From contig JADJRC010000025.1 in assembly GCA_016712415.1 (NCBI GenBank), forward strand, positions 4,289 through 68,288: 64,000 nucleotides of DNA, written 5' to 3'. The DNA is from Lewinellaceae bacterium (GTDB lineage: Bacteria > Bacteroidota > Bacteroidia > Chitinophagales > Saprospiraceae). Position numbers and translations under genes: made by a program. Below the pieces are notes generated by a model. That model made no database searches and had not been told where the DNA came from. It saw only the letters and a program-made list of their open reading frames with translations. Below are positions 36,712 through 46,800 of the stretch, piece by piece; the first letter of the stretch is position 1, and each line of letters opens with the position of its first letter.

Positions 36712-37455
36712 ATGCAAACGGTCCGGTTCCTGGATTTGGGTCTGATGGAGTACCAGCGTGCCTGGGATTTTCAGACAGCCCTGCACCGGGGTTTGGTGGA
36801 TAACAAGTTGAACAACAGGGATCTGCCACCCGGAACCTACCCGCAGGAACACAGCCTGATCCTGGTGGAGCACCCGCCTGTTTATACCCTGGGCAAAAGC
36901 GGATCAACCGATAACCTCCTGCTTTCGGAGGCTGAACTTCAGGCGCGCGGCATTCAGTATTTCCCGATCAACCGCGGCGGCGACATCACTTTTCACGGTC
37001 CCGGGCAAATTGTCGGCTACCCCATCCTCGATCTCGAGTGTTTTTTCAACGATGTACACCGCTATGTCCGCAATGTGGAAGAGGTCGTCATCCGCACCCT
37101 GGCCGAATACGGGCTCGACACCTACCGGATAAAAGACTATACCGGCGTATGGATTGGCGGCGCAGGCGGCGGGCCACAGCGAAAGGTCTGCGCCATAGGC
37201 GTTCACCTGAGCCGCTGGGTCACCCTGCACGGCTGGGCGCTCAATGTAAATACGCCGCTCGAATACTTCCGGTACATCGTACCTTGCGGGATAAGCGATG
37301 CGGACAAAACGGTCACCTCAATGGAGTTGGAGTTGGGCAGAACCGTCGATATGAACGAGGTGAAAACAAAAATAAAACGCCATTTTGCCGACGTATTCGA
37401 ATGTAAGGTTGTTGATCCTGCACCGGAATGGAGCGACGCCTTGTCAAATCAATAG
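36712..37455 (+). CDS. lipB: Lipoyl(octanoyl) transferase
   Basis: The 247-aa protein carries the LipB signature RGGDITFHGPGQIVGYPI (88-105). The catalytic Lys158 is in RKVCAIG and the acyl-accepting Cys192 in IVPCGI. LipB moves octanoate from acyl carrier protein to lipoate-dependent enzymes. It heads a run of four plus-strand genes with gaps of 3, 1 and 36 bases, likely an operon. Length and motifs are normal. Confidence 0.96.
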   Translation: MQTVRFLDLGLMEYQRAWDFQTALHRGLVDNKLNNRDLPPGTYPQEHSLILVEHPPVYTLGKSGSTDNLLLSEAELQARGIQYFPINRGGDITFHGPGQIVGYPILDLECFFNDVHRYVRNVEEVVIRTLAEYGLDTYRIKDYTGVWIGGAGGGPQRKVCAIGVHLSRWVTLHGWALNVNTPLEYFRYIVPCGISDADKTVTSMELELGRTVDMNEVKTKIKRHFADVFECKVVDPAPEWSDALSNQ

Positions 37456-37458
37456 ACC

Positions 37459-37869
37459 ATGAAAAAAGACATTCCCATCCTGAAAGTCGAAGACCTCGCC
37501 ATCGCGATCGTACCCCGCCTGGAGCACGAAGAAGACCATGAGGAATTTTGGGATGCCTATTTGCTCAACCTCAAAGATGAGCCGATCCATTCGGTACTCA
37601 TCAATTCGCGGGGCTACGGCCTGATCGACGGCGAGCAGCGCCAGACGACGACGCTGCGGTATTTCTGGGAAAAGATCGGCCCCCTGGAAGTGGTCAAGGT
37701 GGAGCCTGTTCAAAAAGACGTGCTGGCACTGGCCAGCGAGTACTGGGTCAGTTTTTCCTACAACGATTACCTCTACGACAAAAAATACGTTTTTGTACCC
37801 GGCAGCCTCGACGCCATGCATTTCACCGAAATTCCTTTTCTCAACCGAAAAGGCGTTATGATCAGATAA
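37459..37869 (+). CDS. Conserved hypothetical protein (136 aa)
   Basis: This is an acidic, soluble 136-aa protein without signal or membrane span. It begins MKKDIPILKVEDLAIAIVPRLEHEEDHEEFWDAYLLNLKDEP and is predicted alpha/beta with several aromatic residues (EYWVSFSYNDYLYDKKYVFVPG). I do not recognise a named domain. It lies 3 bases after lipB and 1 base before the next membrane protein gene, so it is very likely translated in the same operon. Codon use and tight spacing support it as real. Confidence 0.8.
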   Translation: MKKDIPILKVEDLAIAIVPRLEHEEDHEEFWDAYLLNLKDEPIHSVLINSRGYGLIDGEQRQTTTLRYFWEKIGPLEVVKVEPVQKDVLALASEYWVSFSYNDYLYDKKYVFVPGSLDAMHFTEIPFLNRKGVMIR

Positions 37870-37870
37870 C

Positions 37871-38314
37871 ATGTCCGACTCTTTTTATACAAAACTGGAA
37901 AATCCCGTCGCGCAGGCCGTAGTGATTCTGGCTGGCGCCGTGGTGCTGATGTTTGGAGGCTGGTTGCTTACAGTGACCAATATATACCCCGTCGACCCGC
38001 TTTTTGCGTGGTCGATCGCTACGGCATTCATGCTGCTGTTTGCCATGCTGAACAGCCTGATGAGTCTGCGCGCCGACAGTTTCATGAAGTATTGGGGGCG
38101 TTCTATGTACAGTTATATCGGTTTGGCGTTTTGTACGGGACTTATCGCCTGGATGTTTTCCGGGATTGCACTGCGGGATGCAGGCACCTATCGATGGATT
38201 TATATCGTGGTGACCATCGGCTTTCTCGTTTTCCTGTCCATGGTCAACTTCATGAAAAAAATCGTGCAGTTTGCCGAACGGGAAGAGTGGAACCAACCGA
38301 GGCGCCGGCGATAG
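37871..38314 (+). CDS. Four-span membrane protein of unknown function
   Basis: This 147-aa protein has four predicted spans (AVVILAGAVVLMFGGWLLTV; FAWSIATAFMLLFAMLNSLM; YIGLAFCTGLIAWMFSGIAL; WIYIVVTIGFLVFLSMVNFM) and a basic tail ending QPRRRR. No family recognised. It is in the lipB operon, starting 1 base after the previous stop. Confidence 0.8.
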   Translation: MSDSFYTKLENPVAQAVVILAGAVVLMFGGWLLTVTNIYPVDPLFAWSIATAFMLLFAMLNSLMSLRADSFMKYWGRSMYSYIGLAFCTGLIAWMFSGIALRDAGTYRWIYIVVTIGFLVFLSMVNFMKKIVQFAEREEWNQPRRRR

Positions 38315-38350
38315 GGTCGCTTTCGTTCACGTTTTAATGTTTCCAATACC

Positions 38351-38875
38351 ATGAAATACTTTTCTGTTTTGCTGGTACTGCTGGCCTGTAACGCCACGCA
38401 AAAACCGGCGCCCGAACATCACGACACCGCCGCTTCCCTTACTGCCGACACCATCGTGCCGCCACAATTCGACAACGGGAAACTGGTCAAAATCACCAAA
38501 ACCGACGCGGAATGGAAGGCGCAACTTACCGACTTGGAATACACCGTGCTGCGCAACGAAGGCACAGAGCGCGCTTTTTCGGGCGACCTGTGGAACAACC
38601 ACGAAAAAGGCACCTACGTGTGCGCCGGTTGCGGACTTCCGTTGTTCAGTTCTGAGACCAAATTTGAATCCGGGACAGGCTGGCCGTCTTTCTATCAGCC
38701 GATCAAACCCGAATACGTCACCGAGATTGAAGACCGCAGCTACGGCATGACACGTGTGGAGGTAGAATGCGCCCGCTGCGGAGGACACCTCGGACACGTC
38801 TTCGACGACGGCCCCGAGCCTACAGGGCTGCGCTACTGCATGAATTCCGTGTCAATGGATTTTGTGAAGGAGTGA
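38351..38875 (+). CDS. msrB: Peptide-methionine (R)-S-oxide reductase, lipoprotein form
   Basis: The 174-aa protein has zinc ligands Cys91, Cys94, Cys140 and Cys143 (CAGC and CARC), the GTGWPSF motif at 108-114, and the catalytic Cys163 in RYCMNSVSM. It reduces the R-epimer of methionine sulfoxide. The N terminus MKYFSVLLVLLACNATQ is a lipoprotein signal with Cys13, so the enzyme acts in the cell envelope rather than the cytoplasm. It is the last gene of the lipB run, 36 bases after the previous stop. Confidence 0.95.
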   Translation: MKYFSVLLVLLACNATQKPAPEHHDTAASLTADTIVPPQFDNGKLVKITKTDAEWKAQLTDLEYTVLRNEGTERAFSGDLWNNHEKGTYVCAGCGLPLFSSETKFESGTGWPSFYQPIKPEYVTEIEDRSYGMTRVEVECARCGGHLGHVFDDGPEPTGLRYCMNSVSMDFVKE

Positions 38876-38927
38876 GACAGGTGTGTGTTGACAGGATGAG
38901 GGCGTCTGGCTTTTGACACAGCCTCGC

Positions 38928-40679
38928 TCACCTTTCCACCTTGACGCACTTTCCGCTGTCCAGCACCACATCCCCGTCCGAAACCGTCCAGAAATACATC
39001 CCCGGCGGTAACCCGGCTGTGGCCACTTCGTCATTCTCCCCGGAAAGCGTCCGATCCGCTATCTGCCTGCCTGCCTGATCATGCAGACGGAAATGCAGCC
39101 CGGACTTTGCTTCTGACCACAACATTACCTGCAAACGGTCGCGGAATGGCGACGGCATCACCTGCGCTTTTGGCATAAATGCCGGCTCCAGCACCGGCAC
39201 CGTAATCTCTACCGTCCTGCATTGCGTATCCGACCCGTTGGCGTTGCTCACGCTCAGACACACCTGCCAGGCGCCAGGCGCCGGGTACGTGTGCGCCGGG
39301 CACCGCTGCGTACTCCCTGTGCCATCGCCGAAATCCCAGACCCAGGTTGCCGGTTCGTAGTACGACAAATCCCTGAATTTGAACGTATTGACCACAAGAC
39401 TATCTGCCTCATAAACAAAATGAGCCACCGGCACGTTGTCCAGCCCCAGCGTATCGCACGCCGTGCCGTCGAGCGGGCCGAGGCGGTAGTTGGGATGGTT
39501 GGGTACCGTGCCGAGGTTGAGCGTGGGCAGGTTGATCGCGTGCTGCCGCACCCGGCACGAATCCCCCGGCAGATCCGGCTCTTCGATCACGTGCAGCTTG
39601 TCCGTCGACGAGTTGCTGCAAATGTAGATTTTGCCGTCGGGGGCTAATTGCGCCTTAAAAAAGTTTGTGGGCAACGGAGATTGGAATCCGTCGTATTCAG
39701 CAACAAGGGTTTCGCTGGATTCCAGATCGGAGGCTTCCAGATCATACTGAAATACGCTCGTCGTATTGGTCAGGTACAAATATCTTGAATTGGGAGATAT
39801 CGAAACACCGGTACTTGGAATTCCCAGTTTAAATATTCTCTGATAATTGCTTAATAAACCTTCGCAGCGATCAAAATCAAAAATATCCAGATATGATCCA
39901 ATGTTTATTCCGGGGCAATTCATTCGAACATATTTAGAGCCATCCGGCGAAAACACTGCCTGACCTCCATTGGAGATCAAATTCTCTCCCAAAGTCTGTG
40001 GCGGAAAGGTATCGATGCCCGAAGGCGTGAGCAGGTAACGAAAAAAAGCCGACCGGTCGAATTTCGGAACTAATATCCACCAGTCGCGTCCGTTGGCATG
40101 GCGTGTGGCCGTGAGTTTGCCGTAACACAACGTGTCTTTGACCAACACCCGGTTTTTCTCGATCACCTTGCCCAGGCCGCCGTTTTGAGACATGTCGACG
40201 ATGGTGTACAAGCAATAATATATGTGGTGATACGAATACGGGGTAGGAGCATAGGTGCGCATTTCATGGATCAGATAATACAAATGATCATTTTCCGGCA
40301 AAGGCAACGCCAGAACACCCTGATACAAACGCGTTTGAATGGCCGAGTTGTCCGGGTTTAACTTCAACCCGTTTTCCATCGTATCATTCTGAAAACTGGA
40401 GATATAGTCTCCATTGGAATAAAACAGCAGGTCGCCTGCGGGATCACAAACCACTGCATTGGTAATCTCTAAATCCATATACCGGTCTTCCCGGGTAATG
40501 GTGGGCGGAATGGTATTAAAATCGATTCTTGTACCGCCGAACCAGTCGTTGCCGCTATAACTCTGGTATCCCATTAACCAGATGTAATCGTGTTTGGGAG
40601 CGGCGAGGGGTGTTTGAGCGGTCAGCAATACACCCGGAAGGAAAAAAAGAGGCGTAAACAGTATATAAAAGCGGTTCAT
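38928..40679 (-). CDS. T9SS-secreted protein with propeller-like repeats and a PKD domain
   Basis: The 583-aa protein has a signal peptide (MNRFYILFTPLFFLPGVLLTAQ). A propeller-like region about 25-400 (AVVCDPAGDLLFYSNGDYI, AVFSPDGSKYVRM, VSISPNSRYLYLTN, AQLAPDGKIYICSNSS) precedes a PKD domain (ATWVWDFGDGTGSTQRCPAHTY). A T9SS sorting domain closes it (AQVMPSPFRDRLQVML ... GLPPGMYFWTVSDGDVVLDSGKCVKVER). It is a cell-surface protein of the kind abundant in Saprospirales, with no catalytic motif. It is downstream of two more T9SS proteins on the same strand. Confidence 0.88.
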   Translation of the reverse strand: MNRFYILFTPLFFLPGVLLTAQTPLAAPKHDYIWLMGYQSYSGNDWFGGTRIDFNTIPPTITREDRYMDLEITNAVVCDPAGDLLFYSNGDYISSFQNDTMENGLKLNPDNSAIQTRLYQGVLALPLPENDHLYYLIHEMRTYAPTPYSYHHIYYCLYTIVDMSQNGGLGKVIEKNRVLVKDTLCYGKLTATRHANGRDWWILVPKFDRSAFFRYLLTPSGIDTFPPQTLGENLISNGGQAVFSPDGSKYVRMNCPGINIGSYLDIFDFDRCEGLLSNYQRIFKLGIPSTGVSISPNSRYLYLTNTTSVFQYDLEASDLESSETLVAEYDGFQSPLPTNFFKAQLAPDGKIYICSNSSTDKLHVIEEPDLPGDSCRVRQHAINLPTLNLGTVPNHPNYRLGPLDGTACDTLGLDNVPVAHFVYEADSLVVNTFKFRDLSYYEPATWVWDFGDGTGSTQRCPAHTYPAPGAWQVCLSVSNANGSDTQCRTVEITVPVLEPAFMPKAQVMPSPFRDRLQVMLWSEAKSGLHFRLHDQAGRQIADRTLSGENDEVATAGLPPGMYFWTVSDGDVVLDSGKCVKVER

Positions 40680-40742
40680 GGCAAATAATGGAAAGGGGTG
40701 CTGTCTGCGAAGAAGACAACACCCAGGTGATCGATCAATTTT

Positions 40743-43556
40743 TTAACGGGAAATAACCAGTTTTACAGCGGAGCGGCGCCCGCTTTCGGTCCGACCCGCA
40801 AGGCATCCCCGGCTTCGATATTTTCGAGCGCAAGGGTTCGCCCGAAGGCATCCGTAACCTGCAACTGCCAGGCTTCCGATACTCCATCCGTCCGCCTGAC
40901 CTGCACGAATTCATTGGCGGGGTTGGGAAATACAGTGAAAGGAATTGCACTTCCGGAAATCCCGCTCCGGGTCGCGTTGCCCCGCTGTTCCGCTTCTTCA
41001 CAAATGCCGTCGTCGTCGTAATACCGCAGTACGCCGTCGAAGGCGAGCAGGCTGCGCGCTTCGTACACGGCATTGCCGCCCAGGGCCGGGCACTGTTCGG
41101 CAATCTCTTCCAGTATTGCCTGTTCGGTACCGGAAAGCGTGTTCCGGCCTTTGAGTACGCTGTTCAGGTAAACCGCATTGACAGCCTGCTCGTTTTCATC
41201 GAATATTTCGGAAGTCGAAATGGCGGCGTTGGCCACGAGCGCTTCATCCGACAGGGAGTCGCGCGCGGCCGACAATTCCGCCAGCAGGCTGTCCGCTACA
41301 TTCCACAGGGAATCGATCAGCAATTGCAGCGGTCTTTTTGCCCCCATATCCTGCTGAACGGTTGTAAACGTGGGTGAACCGGCCGATTGCTCCGCCAATG
41401 AATCCAGCAGTTGTTTCGCGGCCAGAATGCCGTCGTACAGGGCGACTAGGTGTTGCACCACCGGGGTATCTGCACGCAGCAGTTGTTCCGTCGATTTGTC
41501 GATTTCCGTAAACAGGCCGGTCAGCGACGTGCTTTCCGAGGTATAGAACTGTTGCAAATCCGCCGACTGGTTCAACAAGGCCGGTGTATCGTCGAGTATG
41601 CGATAGAGCAGGCGTTTCAAATCGCGTTTCATGACGGGGGCGTAAAACGCGGCGAACTCCAGCGAATCCCGGGCAATGTCGAGCCCGAAATCGCCGATGG
41701 TGTCGTGTGTTACCTCGTCCGGAGCGGAAAGGGGACAAAGGGTGTCGCAGGTGGCAGGGGTGCCACTACTTGTATAAAACCAGAGGGAATTGGGAAAATT
41801 CGGCGTTACAAACCCAACTGGATAATAAGGTAATTGTGTTGAGTGTACCTCAAAAAGAGAATAAGAAATTTGGTCAAAGAGTCCCTCATGAATAGCCGTC
41901 ACATCGCCGAACGTTCCGCCCCAATTGTTTCCCTGGTGCAATTGCACGTTGGGGTTGCCGGGCGATCCGAAAACGGCATCCGGCCCCATCCAGAAACCGC
42001 GGCTGTTCCCGAACATCGTATTGCCTCTCACCTCCGTGTTTTGACCGGGTGATGATGAACATACTCCCGTAAACCGGAGTCCCGTACGCATGTTATTGAC
42101 ATAATTACAGGCATAGACGGTCCCGGTGGTGGCATTGATCCGGAAACCGGTATTCGCGTCGAGGTTTCCTCCGCTCAGGCCCAATGCCGTATTGCAGGAC
42201 AATAAGCAGTCCGCACCGTTATCTACCCGTATGCCGTTTTTGGCGCTCGCGTCCTGAAAATACGCACCGTTTGTCCAGAGGTTGTACCCTGAAGCGGAAT
42301 TGACGCTTATCCCGAAATTTGCCCCGTACGCTTCTATGTAATTGAGGTGTATATTTTTTATCCCGCTGGAAAGAACCTGCGGGTCGTCATTCACCGCTAT
42401 ACCTGTTCCCTTCGACAAATCATAAGGTTCCAGTTCATCCACGTAAATGTGGTTGTTCTTGACATTCAATGACAACGCCTGTTGATTTTGCCACAGGTCG
42501 ATGCCGATATTGTCGCAGAATATGTAGTTGTCGAATATCGATATTTTGCGCTCGAAGCCGGTCTCTACCCGGAATCCCGTTTGCACGCCGACCATGGTGA
42601 CATCGCTCGCAGTCAGGTTGTTTATATTGGAGTAAACACCTGTCGGAACGTTCCGGAATGTCGGGTTTTGGGTGCTGTACCCCCACCCTTTCAGGTCGAG
42701 GTCGCTGGCCTTGGCGTGTATACCGTAGCCTTTCAACAACGAGTAGCCCGAACCGGCTCCAATATCGTAAATTTTGCAACTGTTTACGGTCGCCGTTACG
42801 CCCTCCAGGATAATGCCGTTGGCCATGTGGTGAAATTTGTTCGCGTGCGACGTGTTGCCGTCGCCGATGACGACGCCGGACAAAAAACGCAATTCAACCC
42901 CTGCTGCCGATATGTTGCCGGGCGTCGTCGGCTGTCCGGTATACGCAGGCAACAGCGTCAGGTTTTCGCAATGAAATTCGTTGGAATGAAACGCCGTGAA
43001 GGGGCTGGGAAGGCTGACAAACGGGTTAGCGGCAAATTGGCCGATGCCGATGAAGTTTTTGGCAAAGGTGTTGCCCGTCAGATAGATCGTCGTTCCAGTA
43101 CCTCCGAATACGCCTGCAGGCAGGCTGAGCGCAAATTCTGCATCTTCAATCGTATTCCCGGTAAAGATCAAGGCGCTGTTTTGATCCAGGTAAATCCCCG
43201 CCCACATAGCGGTGCAGCCGTGAATATGGCTTCCCCTGATCTCCAGATTGCTGCCATTCATGACCCTGATTCGCGAGCCGGGGTGCATGATGATTTCCAT
43301 GTTCTCCATAAGGTAGTTGCCGGCAGCAGCATCTACTGCCAGGGTTCCGTTAACGCTGAGACAGGTATTGCTGACTGATCCGGAAGGCAGCCCGCTTTGC
43401 GACAACAGTACAAAACTGCCGGTGACGCTGTAACTGGTGCCGGTGCCGCTGCAATTGCATGTCTCCTGGGATTGTGCGGAAAACCGGATGGCTAACAGGA
43501 AAAGAAATGAAAGTCCGGCCCTGATTATCGCAAATCGAAGGGGGGGGGGGTAACAT
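40743..43556 (-). CDS. T9SS-secreted parallel beta-helix protein, with frameshifts at both ends
   Basis: The main frame runs from about 43549 to 40788. It encodes a signal peptide (FAIIRAGLSFLFLLAIRFSAQS), a right-handed beta-helix with pectate-lyase-like turns (IYLDQNSALIFTGNTIEDAEFAL, GIILEGVTATVNSCKIYDIG, GIRVDNGADCLLSCNTALGLS), a helical stretch, and a T9SS domain (TVFPNPANEFVQVRR). The only sensible ATG (43556-43554) is followed by TTA and 11 C; with 10 C it would be in frame with the signal peptide. At about 40788 one missing G again shifts the frame. The corrected end reads GRRSAVKLVISR with stop at 40743, a typical sorting-domain tail. The role is probably surface attachment or glycan binding. 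Confidence 0.85.
43540..43550 (-). repeat. Poly-C tract (11 C) just after the start codon
   Basis: On the minus strand ATG-TTA is followed by C x 11 at the very start of the beta-helix protein gene. The present length puts the ATG out of frame. One fewer C restores a full signal peptide. This is the longest homopolymer I noticed in the window. Confidence 0.85.
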
Positions 43557-43833
43557 TTCCGTCAATTTCGGAAGATTCCGGCGGTTGGGCGGCAGGTGTC
43601 CGGCAGGGGCGGTTGAAAAAGATCGAAAGTTTTCTGTCATGACTAAATCGGTTGGTGAGCAATGATAAACAGTATACATAAAAATAAAATATGCCTAAAG
43701 TGGACAGTCAATAATGTATTCCTCAGTACATCAAATTAAAGGCAATAAAGATAAAGCAAGAATAGTTGCCATATCTGATTTTAACCTGTATTTTCAATGC
43801 CACTGATTTTGCCTATCATCCATACCAAGACGC

Positions 43834-46800
43834 CTACCTCGCCCGGCTCATCCTCTTCGTCGCCTTTCCGAAAATGCTCTCCACGCTGTAAAACAGAACA
43901 TCGCCGCTCGCATTCAGCCATGCGCTGTTGAGCATTTCCGTATGGTATCCCTTCTCATACCTGCCGCTCGCCGACCACAGCGCATTGCCCGTGGCGTCGT
44001 AAACGGTCAGCACCACGCCCGACGTTTCCGGAAGGTAAAACCCGATCATGGTGTGCGTATCGAACGGATTGGGCCGGTTCTGGAACAACTCGAATCCCAC
44101 CGCTTCAATGCTGCTGCCCGCATCGTCGTGGAACCGGAGCGCCACGTCGCTGGCTGTCGCGGTTTCGCCGCTTCTGTACGCCTCAGCGCGGGTGATGCGA
44201 CCAGACAAAGCCATCATGTCGCTGAGTTTCCCCATCCGGGTCGCGTGAAAACGCACCGTAAATGCCTGTGCGCCATCGATAGATACGGTTAAGGCATCGT
44301 TGAACACCCCGAAATTGCTGCGGTTGACCTGATCGTTCTCCTCAATTTCCGCCACTTCAAGTCCGTCGAGGTTCAGGGTAAACTGGAAGCCCTGAACAGG
44401 TGTGGCGGCGGTAAAGGTCACCTCGATATAATCGCCGGCCTGCACGGCCCTGTCCTGTACATCAAACAGCAGTGTACCTGCAGCCCTGTCCGCTGCGTCC
44501 ATCAGTCCGTTCGGAATTGCCGTATCGTTCACGTCGCCGACTTTCACTGCAACAAAATCGTTCGGCTGAGCCAGGAGGTTATTGTTGGTAATGGTCTCCG
44601 GGAAGGCGTCGCCGAAGGGATTCAGCGGTTGCGGGAACGTGTAACTTTTGTCTACAAACCGCCACGAACTGTTGTTCGGCAATTCGGGGTAAATCCCGAG
44701 TATGAGTTTGCGCAGTTCCACGATGTCGAATGTCGTAATGGAATTCGATTTGTTGGCGTCTGCTGCGATCATTTTGTACGGGTTGGTCAGCGGCTGCAAG
44801 CCGAGGATGTGCTTGGAGATGAGCACCAGGTCGAAGGTAGACACGCCGTTCAGCGGGTTGTCTTCCTTGACCGGCGTCAGGGTATAGTCGGCAGCAAAGG
44901 GTACTGCGTTGGGGAGCAGGAACTGGCCTTGGTCGTCGGTGAGGTCAAATCCGCTGAAGGCGCCGGATTGCACGTGCACCACTGCGTCTTCCACGCCATC
45001 CTGCAGTTCCGTTTTGAGTGTGCCCGCGACAGACGCCATGCCACCCGGAACACAATTATTATTGTTGTCGCCCACCTCGACGAAGGTCTGGCAGTAGTCG
45101 GCATTGCCGGCCAGGTCCTGCGCCCACAGTTCAACGGCTTGCATTCCCAGTTCGGCACAGGAAAACACCACATTGGTAACCGGGTTTCCGGCCGCGTCGA
45201 CGGGGAACCCCGTACCGGCGCCTGCCTTGCGCACCGCAAACTTCAGCAAATTCGGGCCGGTAATGGTCGACGTGGGCGGCGTGCAGTTGTCCTGTGCGTA
45301 TTGAAGAAAATCAGTCGCCCAAAGTTGTACCATCTGTGTTGGCATAATATTGACACTCAAGCCATTGAAACACACCACCGTCGGCGCCTTGCAGTCCTTG
45401 ACGGTAAACGGGTATTCACAAAAGGCCTCGTTGCCGCAGCCGTCTTCCACGATCCATTTGATCCGGTGCGTGCCGTATGGCAGTTCCGGTGTTGCGAATT
45501 GTGCAGGGTTGGCCAGGGTATTCCAGCGCACGACCGCGTTTACATTCATGCCGGTTTGGGTAGTTTGCAGGCCGAACCGCCATTTTTGGTCGGCAGGCAC
45601 GGCGCGCGCGTCAAACAGCCGGGGCGTACCGCCCGAAAAATTCGGCGTATTGGCATTATTGAACAGCACAATACCACCCGGCTGCGGGTCATTGCTGTTG
45701 ACCACGGTTTCCGTGATGCCGTCGTTGTCAAGATCAAGCAGCAACAGGTAACGGAAATGCAAATCGGCGCCGGTACACAGATCGGTTGCGGTGATCGTCA
45801 GGTCGACCGGCCCTTCACAGAGGTCGTGGCTGTTGGTGACCGGATCGAGCCAGTTCGATTCGTTCCAGAGTTGCGGATCGTTGTTGGTAAGGTCGCAGAA
45901 TTCGGGTTTTGTCGCCGGACAATCGGCGATAACAGGGTCTTTGGTGTCTTCCACGATGATGATCTGCTTGTATTGGTAGCAGTTGGCGTCGGGGTTCCAG
46001 AAAATACTGTAATCGGTAGGTTCCGGGTCGGTGGGCAGCACCTTGATCACGGTGGAAGACCAGGGCCCCTGGGTGCCGGGCGGCGAGACGATCGGCCCGG
46101 GCAGGATAAAGGGTCGCTCCAGCGCAATATCCGGGTTCGGGACGAATATACAGGGCTTGTTGGGGTCGTAGGTACACCAGTTGATGATGTTCCAGGTGCG
46201 TTCGATCTTGTAGCAGGCATCTGTGACCACCGTAAAAATCACATCTTCATAGGAGACGCCCAGCAGTTCGCAGTTTTCCCCGAAAAAGATGGGCTCCCCG
46301 AAGTTTGCCGAACCGTCGCATACCTGCACGATCTTGTCGTCGGGAAATTTGATCCAGTAATCCTGCTTGTATTCCACATATATCCGCTGGATACACGGAT
46401 TGACCAGGCCCGAGCAGTCTTTGGCGCTGAAAGTCCGGATGATTGTACCCCTGTTGCACACTGTATCAAAAAGGTTGTAATTCAACGATTCAGTGATTGT
46501 ATCCAGGCAGCAGTTGTCGGTCGACATGGCAAAACCATAGGTTTCCAGGGTAGGATCGAAGTTCTCACAGGAAACGGTCACATTGTCCGGCGCGATGCAG
46601 GAAGGCTTGATCTTGTCTTCCACCAGCACCTGAACCATACACTCGTTGAAATTCTGGAGGTCGAAATCGAGGGGTATTTCGCCGGGCGGCGGCGGGCTGT
46701 CGTATACCCGGAACACCACGGTCACGGTGTCGCCAATATCCGAGCAGCAGAGTTTAACCTGATCGTACAGCGTGTCGTTTGGCTGACAGTCGTTGACCAC

